A stretch of DNA of 35,332 bases from Sphingomonadaceae bacterium (GCA_020630295.1 JAHDBR010000016.1:7609-42940); one strand, 5' to 3'; positions 26,505 to 35,332 are shown, counted from the first letter of the stretch. A program made the numbers and translations. Notes: a model not told the origin generated them from the sequence alone.

Positions 26505-27866
26505 ATGCGTTACCTACCTCTGACTGACACTGATCGCGGCGAAATGCTGAAGGCCGTTGGGGCCGACAATATTGATGATCTGTTTGTCGACGTGCCCGAA
26601 GTGGCGCGCCTTAGCGGGCCGATCGGCGATCTGCCGATGCATGCAGGCGAAATGGCTGTCGAAAAGCATATGCGGCAGCTGTCCAAGCAAAACCTTGCGG
26701 CAGCTGATGCGGCGTTCTTTCTCGGGGCAGGGGCGTATCGACACCACATTCCCGCCAGTGTGGATCATATTATCCAGCGGGGCGAGTTTCTGACTGCCTA
26801 TACTCCGTATCAGCCGGAAATCGCGCAAGGCACCTTGCAGATGCTGTTCGAGTTTCAGAGCCAGGTTGCGCGGCTCTATGGCTGCGCGGTTGCGAATGCA
26901 TCGATGTATGACGGGTCCACAGCCTGCTGGGAAGCGGTCGCTATGGCGGGCCGTATTACGAAACGGTCGAAAGCTGTTTTGTCCGGCGCACTGCATCCGC
27001 ATTATACCGAAGTGGTCAAAACAATGGCCAAGTTCACGGGTGACGAGATTGCCGATTCTGCGCCCAGCGTTCAGGCGCAGCCGGATAATGCCGGACTGAT
27101 TGCGCGGATCGATGACAATACGTCATGCGTAGTGGTGCAATATCCTGACATTCTGGGCCGGATGCCCGATCTGGCTGAACTTGCGGAAGCAGCGCACGCA
27201 AAAGGCGCATTGCTGATTGCAGTAAATACAGAGCCGGTGGCGCTGGGCGCCATCAAATCTCCGGGCGAGCTGGGTGCGGATATTGTTGTCGGTGAAGGTC
27301 AGGCTATTGGTGTAGGTCTGCAATTTGGCGGACCTTATCTCGGCCTGTTTGCCGTGCGCGATAAAAAGCACGTGCGGCAAATGCCCGGCAGACTTTGCGG
27401 CGAGACTGTGGATGCCGATGGCCGCCGCGGTTTCGTGCTGACGCTATCGACACGCGAGCAGCATATTCGCCGCGAGAAGGCGACTTCCAATATCTGTACC
27501 AATTCCGGCCTGTGTGCCTTGGCATTCAGCGTCCACATGACTTTGCTCGGTGAGAAAGGTCTGCGCCAACTGGCGGGCGAAAATCACCGTCTTGCCTGCA
27601 TGGCCGCTGAAAAGCTGGCCGCAGTTCCGGGAGTAACGGTTCTGAACGAGAGTTTCTTCAACGAATTTACTGTCACAATTGACGGCGATGCGCGGCAGAT
27701 CGTCCGCGAACTGGCGAAGGACAATATACTCGCCGGTGTGTCGCTGAGCCGCCTGTATCCCGGCGTTGATGCGTTTAGCGGCGGATTGCTGGTTGCGGTA
27801 ACCGAAACCACGACAGAGGAGGATATTGAAACCCTCTGCTCCGCTCTGAAGGAGAAACTGTCATGA
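26505..27866 (+). CDS. gcvPA: glycine dehydrogenase (decarboxylating), subunit 1
   Basis: A 453-residue alpha-like half of the two-subunit P protein. It has the start [19 protein letters not shown] and the family blocks [64 protein letters not shown] and [21 protein letters not shown]. This subunit has no PLP lysine of its own; it forms the active site with gcvPB. It overlaps gcvPB by 4 bases (ATGA), as in most split P-protein operons, and follows gcvH by 72 bases in the glycine-riboswitch operon. Length is normal. Confidence 0.96.
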   Translation: MRYLPLTDTDRGEMLKAVGADNIDDLFVDVPEVARLSGPIGDLPMHAGEMAVEKHMRQLSKQNLAAADAAFFLGAGAYRHHIPASVDHIIQRGEFLTAYTPYQPEIAQGTLQMLFEFQSQVARLYGCAVANASMYDGSTACWEAVAMAGRITKRSKAVLSGALHPHYTEVVKTMAKFTGDEIADSAPSVQAQPDNAGLIARIDDNTSCVVVQYPDILGRMPDLAELAEAAHAKGALLIAVNTEPVALGAIKSPGELGADIVVGEGQAIGVGLQFGGPYLGLFAVRDKKHVRQMPGRLCGETVDADGRRGFVLTLSTREQHIRREKATSNICTNSGLCALAFSVHMTLLGEKGLRQLAGENHRLACMAAEKLAAVPGVTVLNESFFNEFTVTIDGDARQIVRELAKDNILAGVSLSRLYPGVDAFSGGLLVAVTETTTEEDIETLCSALKEKLS

Positions 27867-29455
27867 ACGCGCCCAATAAATCAGGTTGGAAGCCAAGCAC
27901 CCCCGCAGGCACCGAAGGCAAGTTTGGCGGCCCATCCACAACCACCGGCAACAAGGCGTTGATGTTGGAAGAAGCGCTGATTTTCGAGATTGGCACCACG
28001 GATACCACCGGTGTGGATTTGCCGGAGATTGATGCGTCCGCGCCAAGCAAATTGGGCGGTTTCGCACGCGATGCAGAAATTGGCCTGCCGGGTTTGGCGG
28101 AGCCGGAGGCCGTGCGCCATTACACCCGCCTGAGCCGCCAGAATTACGGAATTGATTTGGGGTTCTTCCCGCTTGGTTCCTGCACCATGAAGCACAATCC
28201 GCGCCTGAACGAAAAAGTCGCTCGGATGCCCGGCTTTGCCGATGTTCACCCGCTTGCACCGGTCGATACTGTGCAGGGCGCGCTGGGCGTGATTAATGAA
28301 CTGGCGCACTGGCTTATTACACTTACAGGTATGCACGGCGTAGCGATGAGCCCGAAGGCAGGCGCGCATGGCGAATTATGCGGCATCCTGTGCATTCGTG
28401 CAGCCCTTGAGGCGCGCGGCGATGCCCGCGAAGTGGTTCTGGTGCCGGAAAGCGCCCATGGGACAAATCCGGCAACAGCTGCTTTCGCTGGATATAAGGT
28501 GGAAGATATCCCCGCCAATTCCGACGGCCGCGTTGATCTGGATGCGCTCAAGGCACGCCTTGGCCCTGACGTAGCGGCAGTGATGATTACAAATCCCAAT
28601 ACGTGCGGATTGTTCGAGCCTGATCTGCGTGAAATCTCCGATGCGGTTCATGCTGCCGGAGGCTTCGTCTATTGTGACGGTGCCAACTTCAACGCGATTG
28701 TCGGCCGCGTGCGTCCAGGTGATCTGGGCGTGGATGCGATGCACATTAATTTGCACAAGACGTTCTCCACTCCCCATGGCGGTGGCGGACCGGGTAGCGG
28801 CCCTGTTGTTCTTTCTGAGGCGCTGAGCCCGTACGGCCCGCTGCCATACACAGCGCGTACCAAAGACGGGCAGATCCATCTTATAGAGGAAGAGCAGGCA
28901 GACGCGTTCTCAGATGAACATTTTGGCGGCAAAATGAACAGTTTTGGCCGCATGACCGCGTTCCACGGCCAGATGGGAATGTATACGCGCGCGTTGACCT
29001 ATATGCTCAGCCACGGTGCAGACGGGCTGAAACAAGTGTCCGAAGATGCTGTACTCAACGCCAACTACATATTGCGGGCAATGGAAGATGTCCTTCATGC
29101 GCCATACGCCCATAGCGGCCCGTGTATGCACGAAGCGCTATTTGGCGATAAGGATTTTGCCGAAGGATTGACCACACTCGATCTGGCCAAGGGACTGATT
29201 GATGAAGGGTATCATCCGATGACCATGTATTTCCCTCTTGTGGTGCATGGCGCGATGCTGGTCGAGCCCACCGAAACTGAAAGCAAGGCTACGATCGACC
29301 AGTTTATTACGGCATTCCGGAGCGTGGTCGAACGCGCAAAGAATGGCGATCAAAGCCTCAAGACAGCGCCGCATTATGCGCCGCGCAGCAGGCTGGACGA
29401 AACCATGGCAGCCCGTAAACCGCTCCTCAGCTATGTAGAAGCTGACGCAGACTAA
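27863..29455 (+). CDS. gcvPB: glycine dehydrogenase (decarboxylating), subunit 2
   Basis: A 530-residue PLP subunit of the P protein that decarboxylates glycine and passes the aminomethyl group to lipoyl-GcvH. PLP-binding Lys299 lies in [18 protein letters not shown]. Other blocks are [49 protein letters not shown] and the CHEAL-like MHEALFGDK end. It begins with a 4-base overlap of gcvPA and is the last gene of the glycine-cleavage operon. The next gene is convergent, 36 bases away. No lesion visible; about the usual 490-530 residues. Confidence 0.96.
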   Translation: MNAPNKSGWKPSTPAGTEGKFGGPSTTTGNKALMLEEALIFEIGTTDTTGVDLPEIDASAPSKLGGFARDAEIGLPGLAEPEAVRHYTRLSRQNYGIDLGFFPLGSCTMKHNPRLNEKVARMPGFADVHPLAPVDTVQGALGVINELAHWLITLTGMHGVAMSPKAGAHGELCGILCIRAALEARGDAREVVLVPESAHGTNPATAAFAGYKVEDIPANSDGRVDLDALKARLGPDVAAVMITNPNTCGLFEPDLREISDAVHAAGGFVYCDGANFNAIVGRVRPGDLGVDAMHINLHKTFSTPHGGGGPGSGPVVLSEALSPYGPLPYTARTKDGQIHLIEEEQADAFSDEHFGGKMNSFGRMTAFHGQMGMYTRALTYMLSHGADGLKQVSEDAVLNANYILRAMEDVLHAPYAHSGPCMHEALFGDKDFAEGLTTLDLAKGLIDEGYHPMTMYFPLVVHGAMLVEPTETESKATIDQFITAFRSVVERAKNGDQSLKTAPHYAPRSRLDETMAARKPLLSYVEADAD

Positions 29456-29491
29456 ACCGGCATTCTTCCGCCCCGCATAGGGCTAATCGGC

Positions 29492-30775
29492 CTATTGCGG
29501 CGGCGGCGGTGCGGGCGGCCCGTCTGCCGGCGGTTCGACGGTGATCTTGATCTGCTGCAATGACAGGATCGTTACCCAGAATCCGATTACCGATAATGCG
29601 CTGGCTCCCATTACGGTAAAGGCAGCGCCTTTCAGGCCGTTCCACTCCATCGCCGTGCTCAGCAGCACAAAGGATAGCAGCGTCGGACCTGCGCGGACCA
29701 GAAAGGCCGTACCGGCGCGCCCGGCAGAGACCAGCAACGATTCCAGGCTGGCTCCAACCATTTCAATCGCGCCCGCAATCGCCAGAATGACCATGGCCCA
29801 ATAGACGACGCGAAATTCCTCCCCGGCGACCATAACCAGTCCCCAGCGTCCAAAAAACAGCGCGAACAATACGGCCAATACACCGCCTATCAGGGCGATA
29901 TTGGCCATGCGCCGGGCGATATCATGGGCAGCATCCTTGGCATGGACCAGCTCCGGATAGATCGCTTTCGAAACAGTCTGCGCCAATTGTACCAGCGCCT
30001 GCCCAAGCTGGGATGCGACGCGGAACCCGCCTGCATATGCCTCGCCGCCAATCGCCCCGACTAGCAGGATCATCACTTGCTTACCCGCAATCAAAAGACT
30101 GCCCGACATATTGGTGGACAGGACAAACCGCCATGCATCGGGGTGGTCCCGAGGGATATTGCGCAAACTGATCTGGCTCAGATCAATCCGCTCCTGCCGC
30201 GCTGCGATGATCCAATACGCAGCTGCAACCGCAATTTCTGCGGCCGCCCAAGCGAGGATAAATCCGGTAACGGTGGGCATGAACATCACCGCCAGCACTG
30301 CACCTGCTGCTCGCACAATCGGCTGCACCGCATCGGCTCCGGTGGCCAGCGCATATTTGAAACGCAGCCGTAGCAATCCGGTGGGTGTGGTCCTGATCGC
30401 AAGCAATGAGACTATGCAGTAGCCGAAAGTCAGCCAAAGCAAGTCAGTCGGAAGCGGCAGCCACAATTGCGCGGTGTAAACCAGTATTGCCGCCAGCACC
30501 GTCCCTACGGCGACTGAAACCAGATCGAGCGCGATGGCAAAGCCGGTAGCTTCTCCCGGCCCTTCTTTTGCCGCGCCCCACCGGACTACAAATTGCCACG
30601 TTTGGAAGTTGGCAATGCCGGTAACGGTTTGCCCCAAGGCTACGATAATCGCGAAATAGCCGAACCCGTCCAGCCCCAGCGTGCGCGTGGCGAGTGCCAG
30701 ATAGACAAGGCTGAGGATGGCATTCAGGCCGCGCCCTGTCAGGAGCCAGCCGATATTCCTGATCAGGCGCTGCAT
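29492..30775 (-). CDS. oligosaccharide flippase / polysaccharide biosynthesis membrane protein
   Basis: A 427-residue integral membrane protein of the MOP (Wzx-like) exporter group. It begins with RNIGWLLTGRGLNAILSLVYLALATRTLG, the usual start of Wzx-type lipid-linked sugar flippases, and has about 12 hydrophobic segments. The C-terminus is a proline-rich cytoplasmic tail (EPPADGPPAPPPPQ). The next gene upstream on the same strand, 20 bases away, is a nucleotidyltransferase, so a joint role in making and moving an activated sugar or lipid-linked glycan is likely. No glycosyltransferase is in the window, and the glycan cannot be named. Confidence 0.85.
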   Translation of the reverse strand: MQRLIRNIGWLLTGRGLNAILSLVYLALATRTLGLDGFGYFAIIVALGQTVTGIANFQTWQFVVRWGAAKEGPGEATGFAIALDLVSVAVGTVLAAILVYTAQLWLPLPTDLLWLTFGYCIVSLLAIRTTPTGLLRLRFKYALATGADAVQPIVRAAGAVLAVMFMPTVTGFILAWAAAEIAVAAAYWIIAARQERIDLSQISLRNIPRDHPDAWRFVLSTNMSGSLLIAGKQVMILLVGAIGGEAYAGGFRVASQLGQALVQLAQTVSKAIYPELVHAKDAAHDIARRMANIALIGGVLAVLFALFFGRWGLVMVAGEEFRVVYWAMVILAIAGAIEMVGASLESLLVSAGRAGTAFLVRAGPTLLSFVLLSTAMEWNGLKGAAFTVMGASALSVIGFWVTILSLQQIKITVEPPADGPPAPPPPQ

Positions 30776-30795
30776 TTATACGTCCCGCAGGCGGA

Positions 30796-31590
30796 TCAGC
30801 CCGCAGATGCCTCGCGCTTGGCGAGCAATCTCTCGGTCACATCGAATGTACGCTGATTGTCCACATCGACTGCAAATTCACCATTGGACATGACGATCGG
30901 AACCAGTTTGAAGCCGAAACGCTTGGAAACTTGACCGAACAGCTTTTCCTTGGTGCCCCAGCCAAGATAAAACCGGATCAGATTGATGACGCCGAACGCC
31001 TTCGCGATGCGGCTGGGATATTTCACGAATTGCCCGCCAGTCCGCATGATTTCTGCGGCAGACAGGGCATCTTCAGAACCGATCCAGTAGGTATTGCAGT
31101 TCGAATATCCGCCGTCAGTAAATTCGTAGAACTTCTTCTGGCCAATAGGGTCAGCCGCAATGACGTCCTCTTTCCGGGCCAGTGCCGCGGCGGCACCTGC
31201 TTCTGCCGCGATAGCTTTGTCGATAAACTCGGCATACCCTTCGCTGGTCACGAGGCAATTGTCGGCCGTGGTAATCATGATTGGAAACGCCGCCCCGTCC
31301 GCGCCGGAAAACACGCTATCGACCAGATTGAACTTCCCGTCACAGAACTTCAATCGTCCGGATTTAACCAGCGGCGCAACAGTGGGTAGCGCCGCCATTT
31401 CGTCCGGTTCATGCGCAACGATACGGATTTCACCTACGCGGTCACATCCAGCGACTTCCTTGACCACACGTTCGACCATCGGGATGCCGCTGACGGGCAC
31501 CACTGCCTTCTGCGCGACGCCGGCCTTTTCCGCGAGCGGATCGAGCACGCCTGAACGTTTGCCCGCCATAATGAGTGCTGTGGCTTTCAT
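30796..31590 (-). CDS. MobA-like nucleotidyltransferase
   Basis: A 264-residue protein of the NTP-transferase (GT-A-like) fold. The nucleotide-binding start is ALIMAGKRSGVLDPL, where the usual GGxGTR loop is degenerate, followed by QKAVVPVSGIPMVERVV with the conserved lysine and product-binding turn, and ITTADNCLV, which stands for the metal-binding acidic site. I chose ATG 31590 since an AGGA sits 8 bases upstream and the protein then begins like relatives; ATG 31608 adds six residues. It is followed 20 bases later by the flippase gene. It probably makes an NDP-sugar or NDP-alcohol; the altered loop makes the substrate hard to predict. Confidence 0.8.
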   Translation of the reverse strand: MKATALIMAGKRSGVLDPLAEKAGVAQKAVVPVSGIPMVERVVKEVAGCDRVGEIRIVAHEPDEMAALPTVAPLVKSGRLKFCDGKFNLVDSVFSGADGAAFPIMITTADNCLVTSEGYAEFIDKAIAAEAGAAAALARKEDVIAADPIGQKKFYEFTDGGYSNCNTYWIGSEDALSAAEIMRTGGQFVKYPSRIAKAFGVINLIRFYLGWGTKEKLFGQVSKRFGFKLVPIVMSNGEFAVDVDNQRTFDVTERLLAKREASAG

Positions 31591-31663
31591 GCTGTCGTTC
31601 CTAGCCATTGGTGCATTTTACGCAAGACTTGTGATAGGGGCCTAGCGCGGGCAGGGGGCGGAA

Positions 31664-32398
31664 ATGAGGATTATCTTCAGCCGGAAAGGCTTTGACAGTG
31701 CGGCTGGCGGAGGCGCATCTCCGATTGTGGACGGTGTCCCGATCAGCCTGCCGATCCCGAGCGGCGGGCATTCGCGAACAACTTACGGCGATTTGGGACT
31801 GGGGACTTTGGCCAGCGCGGCCAGTCGCGGGAAGCTGGGCAGTGAAGATTTCTGCCATCACGATCCGATGTTTCGCGAAGACGGGATATGCCTGTTCGGG
31901 CAATGCAGCGCGGCGCAGACGCATCTGGTCAATCAGGGTGTCGGCATCGGCGACATATTTCTGTTTTTCGGGCTGTTCCGCGAGGAAGAAACGGGCGAAC
32001 CGCATCACCGCTTTTTTGCTTATCAACGCATTGAGCGGATTGTCGATCTGTCTGATTGCCATGCGGATGAACACGCCGAACTGGCGGCACAGGATCATCC
32101 ACACGCAATCGGAATGCACGCTAAAAACGACGTGATTTATATCGGCGAGGGGCGCACGGCCCGTCATGCAAGTCCCGAACTGCGCCTGACTGTAGCGGGC
32201 GGTCCGCCAAGTATCTGGCACCGGCCCGAATGGCTTAAGCGCGGCGGGCTATCCTATCACGACAGGCAGGAGCGATGGCTGCGCGGCGGACGATTGCAAA
32301 GCGTTGCGCGCGGGCAGGAATTTGTCGCGAATATCGGCGCGCGCGCGGCACCGCGTGCATGGCTGGACCGGATATTGGCAGCGATCAATACGTCTTGA
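31664..32398 (+). CDS. Nmad3-type (nucleotide-modification-associated domain 3) protein
   Basis: A 244-residue soluble protein. The start MRIIFSRKGFDSAAGGGASP and the PIPSGGHSRTTYGDL, HHDPMF and GIGDIFLFFGLFR blocks match my recollection of the Nmad3 domain, described by comparative genomics near base-hypermodification enzymes of phages and bacteria. Its biochemical role is unproven. Several conserved His/Asp/Cys positions (FCHHDP, then FGQCSAAQTHL) could make an active site. A GGGGGCGGAA ribosome site precedes the ATG. It has no cotranscribed partner: the flanking genes are a divergent nucleotidyltransferase and a convergent dehydrogenase whose 3' end overlaps its end by 14 bases. The family call is from memory of motif style, not a search. 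Confidence 0.7.
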   Translation: MRIIFSRKGFDSAAGGGASPIVDGVPISLPIPSGGHSRTTYGDLGLGTLASAASRGKLGSEDFCHHDPMFREDGICLFGQCSAAQTHLVNQGVGIGDIFLFFGLFREEETGEPHHRFFAYQRIERIVDLSDCHADEHAELAAQDHPHAIGMHAKNDVIYIGEGRTARHASPELRLTVAGGPPSIWHRPEWLKRGGLSYHDRQERWLRGGRLQSVARGQEFVANIGARAAPRAWLDRILAAINTS

Positions 32399-33254
32399 TT
32401 ATCGACGAGAAATCCAGCGCGCCATTTCCCGCGCCATTGTAATCTTCATACAAGGCCGCTGCACGCGCACTGAGCGGGACTGCGCTGTCGGACCCATCGG
32501 CAGCCTCCATCGCAAGCCGCAAATCCTTGAGCATGAGCGCCGTTGCAAATCCGCCCTGATAGTCATTGTCAGCGGGGCTTTCTACGCCCACGCCCGGCAT
32601 GGGGGTGTAGGCATTGAGTGACCAATTATACCCGCTCGACTGGCTGCTAATGTCATAGAAGGTCTGCGGATCAAGGCCGAGTTTCTCTGCCATTTTCATA
32701 GCTTCGCAGGTACCGATCATATGCACCGCCAGCAGCATATTATTGCAAATCTTCGCGGTTTGCCCCGCACCTGCATCGCCCGCATGGATGACAGCCTTGC
32801 CCATCGCTTGCAGGACAGGTTCGGCGCGGGAGAATGCGCTGGCCGAGCCGCCCACCATAAAAGTCAGAGTACCGCCATTGGCCGCTGCAATACCGCCGGA
32901 TACGGGCGCATCGACCATTTCGTACCCCGCTTTGGTCGCGGCGCTGGCAACCTGCTTTGCGGTGGCAACATCGATAGTGGAGCAATCGAGCAGAACCGCA
33001 CCTGCCGGAGCGTGACCGATTACGTCATTCTCATAGACGGCTTTCACAATCCCGCCATTGGGCAGCATGGAGACGACGGCTTCAACGCCTTCCACGGCCT
33101 CTTTCAGCTCGTGGAAGACTTCGCACCCCGCTTCTTTTGCAGCGGCGCGGGCAGGTTCGGCAAGGTCAAACGCGTTGACTTGATGCCCCGCCTTCACAAG
33201 GTTTGCGGCCATCCCGCCACCCATATTGCCAAGTCCGATAAATGCGATTTTCAT
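32385..33254 (-). CDS. mmsB: 3-hydroxyisobutyrate dehydrogenase
   Basis: A 289-residue NAD-dependent beta-hydroxyacid dehydrogenase of valine breakdown, oxidising 3-hydroxyisobutyrate to methylmalonate semialdehyde. The Rossmann motif is FIGLGNMGGGMAANL (residues 5-19), the substrate motif DAPVSGGIAAANGGTLTFMVGG follows, and catalytic Lys168 lies in GAGQTAKICNNM. I chose ATG 33254 because MKIAFIGLGNMG is the family start; it overlaps the upstream gene's stop by 4 bases (ATGA). It is the last gene of a minus-strand operon with two enoyl-CoA-hydratase-fold enzymes, and it overlaps the convergent Nmad3 gene by 14 bases. Confidence 0.95.
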   Translation of the reverse strand: MKIAFIGLGNMGGGMAANLVKAGHQVNAFDLAEPARAAAKEAGCEVFHELKEAVEGVEAVVSMLPNGGIVKAVYENDVIGHAPAGAVLLDCSTIDVATAKQVASAATKAGYEMVDAPVSGGIAAANGGTLTFMVGGSASAFSRAEPVLQAMGKAVIHAGDAGAGQTAKICNNMLLAVHMIGTCEAMKMAEKLGLDPQTFYDISSQSSGYNWSLNAYTPMPGVGVESPADNDYQGGFATALMLKDLRLAMEAADGSDSAVPLSARAAALYEDYNGAGNGALDFSSIIKTY

Positions 33255-33523
33255 ATGACACCCACTTCGCTGAGTAAGATTGATCCGCCTGCAACAGTCA
33301 TCGCAGGCCCGAATATAAGCATAAGGACTGGCTGGGCGTAAGCCATCGCACGGTCCCAAGCATTAAATGGCAACGGTCCCTCACCGGTCGGCTTGAGAAT
33401 TGCGGCCTCGATAATGCTGACCCGTTCTTCGCGCCGCGATTTCCAGTTGGAAATTCCAAGCGTGATGAACAGTACGCCGAAGACCATCAGGCCGCTGGCC
33501 TTGGTGATTACCTCCCAGTCCAA
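33251..33523 (-). CDS. small membrane protein in the valine-degradation operon
   Basis: A 90-residue protein I do not recognise. It has two hydrophobic segments (about 9-25, SGLMVFGVLFITLGISNW, and about 66-87, PVLMLIFGPAMTVAGGSILL) with a charged middle part that includes SRREERVS. It overlaps the enoyl-CoA hydratase end by 16 bases and the mmsB start by 4 bases, so it is clearly translated as part of this operon. A helper for membrane association of the pathway or an unrelated passenger are both possible. Similar small proteins in other sphingomonad mmsB operons would support a real role. Confidence 0.8.
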   Translation of the reverse strand: MDWEVITKASGLMVFGVLFITLGISNWKSRREERVSIIEAAILKPTGEGPLPFNAWDRAMAYAQPVLMLIFGPAMTVAGGSILLSEVGVI

Positions 33524-34290
33524 TTGCCCTCGCGCTTTTCGATGAAGGCTTCCATGCCTTCTTTCTTATCCGCGCTGGCGGTCAGGATTTGGAACAGGCG
33601 GCGTTCCTGAATGATACCCTGTTCCAGCGTCATTTCGTAAGCCGAATTGACCATTTCCTTGTTCGCGATTGCAGCCATTGGCGGCATGGACGCGACGAGT
33701 CCGGCGGTTTTCTTGGCTTCCGCCATTAAGTCGTCATGCGGAACGACACGCGCGACCAAATTGCTGCGCTCTGCCTCTTCGGCACCCATCATCCGGCCGG
33801 TCAGGCACATTTCCATTGCCTTGCTCTTGCCAATTGCGCGGGTCAGGCGCTGGCTGCCGCCCATGCCCGGTGCCACGCCGAGCTTGATTTCCGGCTGGCC
33901 GAATTTCGCATTCTCGCTGGCAATGATGAAGTCCGCCATCATCGCAAGTTCACACCCGCCGCCCAAGGCGAAACCATTGACCGCAGCGATCCACGGCTTG
34001 CGTGTGGTTCTTACAATTTCGCTGGTCCAGCGGCTGAAGAAATCATCCAGATAGAAATCGGCAGCGGCCTTGTCCGACATTTCCTTAATATCCGCGCCCG
34101 CAGCAAAGGCTTTGTCACCCGATCCGGTGATGATGGCGCAAAGCTGGCTGTCATCGGCCTGGTATTTGCCAAATGCGTCGATCAATTCTTCGAGTACAAC
34201 GCTGGATAGCGCATTGAGCGCTTTTGGCCGGTTCAGCGTGATGGTGGTAACCGCGCCATCAGTTTCGGTCAGGATTGTTTCATAGGTCAT
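33508..34290 (-). CDS. enoyl-CoA hydratase
   Basis: A 260-residue crotonase-fold enzyme; the likely reaction in this operon is hydration of methacrylyl-CoA in valine breakdown. The oxyanion-hole motif is AAGADIKEM (64-72), and the catalytic pair is Glu114 (FALGGGCELAMMAD) and Glu134 (KFGQPEIKLGVAPG), 20 residues apart as in active hydratases. I chose the ATG at 34290, which forms an ATGA overlap with the upstream gene stop; an ATG at 34302 would add four residues. It ends 16 bases inside the small membrane protein gene. Broad-substrate fatty acid oxidation is an alternative, but the neighbours favour the valine route. Confidence 0.94.
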   Translation of the reverse strand: MTYETILTETDGAVTTITLNRPKALNALSSVVLEELIDAFGKYQADDSQLCAIITGSGDKAFAAGADIKEMSDKAAADFYLDDFFSRWTSEIVRTTRKPWIAAVNGFALGGGCELAMMADFIIASENAKFGQPEIKLGVAPGMGGSQRLTRAIGKSKAMEMCLTGRMMGAEEAERSNLVARVVPHDDLMAEAKKTAGLVASMPPMAAIANKEMVNSAYEMTLEQGIIQERRLFQILTASADKKEGMEAFIEKREGNWTGR

Positions 34291-35332
34291 AGGGGTTTCC
34301 ATTCTTCATCAGCGGGCAGCGGCGCAAAGATGCTGTCGATCAGCTCTTCGCTCACTTCTTCCGGCGTAGCCGGGTTCCATTTGGGATCATGCGTTTTATC
34401 GACGATCACTGCACGTACACCCTCGGCAAAATCGGGGCGCAACAAAACACGGCTGCCAATGCGGTATTCCATCCGCATATTATCGGCGAAATCGGTCATT
34501 TGTGCGCTCTCTGCCAATTGCCGCAGCGCAATTTTGCAGGTTTGCGGGCTCTTGGTGCCAAGCGTGTCGCGTTCCTTATGCGACCAGTCGCTGTCTTCTT
34601 CTTCCAACGATGCGAGAATGTCTTCGTATTTGTCCGAGGCGAAGTGCCGGGCAATCTTGTCGGCATTTTCTTCCAGCCGCGCCTTGGGCGGGCTTCCGAC
34701 CATTTCCGACAATACACCGCCGATCCGGTCCGGTTTTTCAGCAATGCGCGCTTTTGCCTCGGCAATCATGTCGCTGGGCACGTAATGCGTGGCGATACCT
34801 GCCCACAGGCATTCCGCGCCGTCCAGACGCGCTCCGGTAAGTGCAAGGAACTGGCCCAGACGTCCGCCAAGGCGTGACAAATGCCAGCCGCCGCCAACAT
34901 CAGGAAACAGGCCAATGCCCGTTTCCGGCATAGCAAAGCGGGTGTTCTCGGTCGCCACACGGAATTGTGCAGGCATGGCGATACCCACGCCGCCGCCCAT
35001 GGTGATCCCGTCCATGAAGCACACAATCGGCTTCGCATAGGTCATCATCTGGTGGTTGAGCTGATATTCGTCATGGAAGAACTTGCGGCCCGTCACGCCG
35101 CCATCTTCCAGCGCCGATTTGCGGAGCAGATTGATATCACCGCCCGCACAAAAACCGCGCCCCTCGGCATGGTCGAGAATGACCGCTTCGATGCTGTCAT
35201 CATCAGCCCACTTGGTCAGCGCCGCGCTCATCGCATGACACATATCCAGCGTCAGCGCATGCAGCGCCTTGGGCCGGTTAAGCGATATATGACCAATGCG
35301 GCCATGAGTGTGGATCAGGATATTATCGGTCA
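34287..35332 (-). CDS. 3-hydroxyisobutyryl-CoA hydrolase, N-terminus cut by right edge
   Basis: At least 347 residues are visible; the frame continues past the window end (codons upstream of 35243 encode ILIHTHGRIGHISLNRPKAL). The crotonase-type core has GRGFCAGGDINLLRKSALEDG, the first oxyanion loop, and FAMPETGIGLFPDVGGGWHLSRLGG, which holds the catalytic Glu/Asp pair of 3-hydroxyisobutyryl-CoA hydrolases. The C-terminal extension VDKTHDPKWNPATPEEVSEELI is typical of this family and distinguishes it from simple hydratases. It starts the operon visible here and overlaps the enoyl-CoA hydratase gene by 4 bases. It releases 3-hydroxyisobutyrate, the substrate of mmsB at the far end of the operon. 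Confidence 0.93.
   Translation of the reverse strand, partial: TDNILIHTHGRIGHISLNRPKALHALTLDMCHAMSAALTKWADDDSIEAVILDHAEGRGFCAGGDINLLRKSALEDGGVTGRKFFHDEYQLNHQMMTYAKPIVCFMDGITMGGGVGIAMPAQFRVATENTRFAMPETGIGLFPDVGGGWHLSRLGGRLGQFLALTGARLDGAECLWAGIATHYVPSDMIAEAKARIAEKPDRIGGVLSEMVGSPPKARLEENADKIARHFASDKYEDILASLEEEDSDWSHKERDTLGTKSPQTCKIALRQLAESAQMTDFADNMRMEYRIGSRVLLRPDFAEGVRAVIVDKTHDPKWNPATPEEVSEELIDSIFAPLPADEEWKPL

Noticed and set aside
29473-29500. Possible two-way terminator between gcvPB and the flippase gene
   Set aside because: The stem CCGCATAGG/CCTATTGCGG is bulged and lacks a T-run on either strand; it also overlaps the flippase stop region.
1-35332. CRISPR array, prophage, insertion sequence, tRNA or rRNA
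   Set aside because: No regularly spaced repeats, transposase or integrase motifs, terminal inverted repeats or cloverleaf-like sequence were seen on either strand.

Overview
The window looks like ordinary chromosome of a marine-type alphaproteobacterium of the order Sphingomonadales, probably near Erythrobacteraceae/Sphingomonadaceae. This is inferred from gene style and gene order: sugar-type TonB receptor with LacI regulator and tryptophan-halogenase-like gene, an ArsR/methyltransferase-metF-split metH operon, and Sphingomonadales-like protein sequences. No phylogenetic test was possible. I saw no mobile element, CRISPR array, tRNA or rRNA.

Layout. (1) 1-4070: a signalling block with the C-terminal part of a FecR-like surface protein, a CHASE2 sensor histidine kinase and, convergent to them, an OmpR-family response regulator followed by a small lipoprotein. 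(2) 4288-17842: a beta-1,3-glucan (laminarin-type) utilisation locus. The minus-strand arm runs TonB receptor > GH16 endo-glucanase lipoprotein > LacI regulator > GH3 exo-glucosidase lipoprotein > FHS-family sugar transporter. The divergent plus-strand arm runs flavin-dependent halogenase-like protein > MFS transporter > second LacI regulator. Three near-identical palindromes built on TGAACGTTCA lie upstream of the receptor (a pair, 21 bp centre to centre) and of GH3, so they are the probable operators of the first LacI protein. (3) 17844-18863: an aldo/keto reductase. (4) 18943-24581: a methionine-cycle operon, sahR-like regulator, metF, and methionine synthase split into two genes, with a perfect inverted repeat just before the regulator. 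(5) 24645-29455: a tandem glycine riboswitch controlling gcvT-gcvH-gcvPA-gcvPB. (6) 29492-31590: a flippase-like membrane protein and a nucleotidyltransferase, minus strand. (7) 31664-32398: a lone Nmad3-type protein. (8) 32385 to the right edge: a minus-strand valine-degradation operon with 3-hydroxyisobutyryl-CoA hydrolase (cut by the edge), enoyl-CoA hydratase, a small membrane protein and 3-hydroxyisobutyrate dehydrogenase.

How it works together. The glucan locus reads as a complete path: receptor uptake of oligosaccharides, cutting by GH16, trimming to glucose by GH3 and import by the FHS transporter, with LacI repression relieved by sugar. The methionine and glycine-cleavage operons sit back to back and both handle folate one-carbon units, each with its own sensor (an SAH/SAM-type regulator and a glycine riboswitch). 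The least explained parts are the halogenase-like gene and its hairpin-buried downstream start codon, the Nmad3 protein, and the FecR/CHASE2/lipoprotein signalling set.
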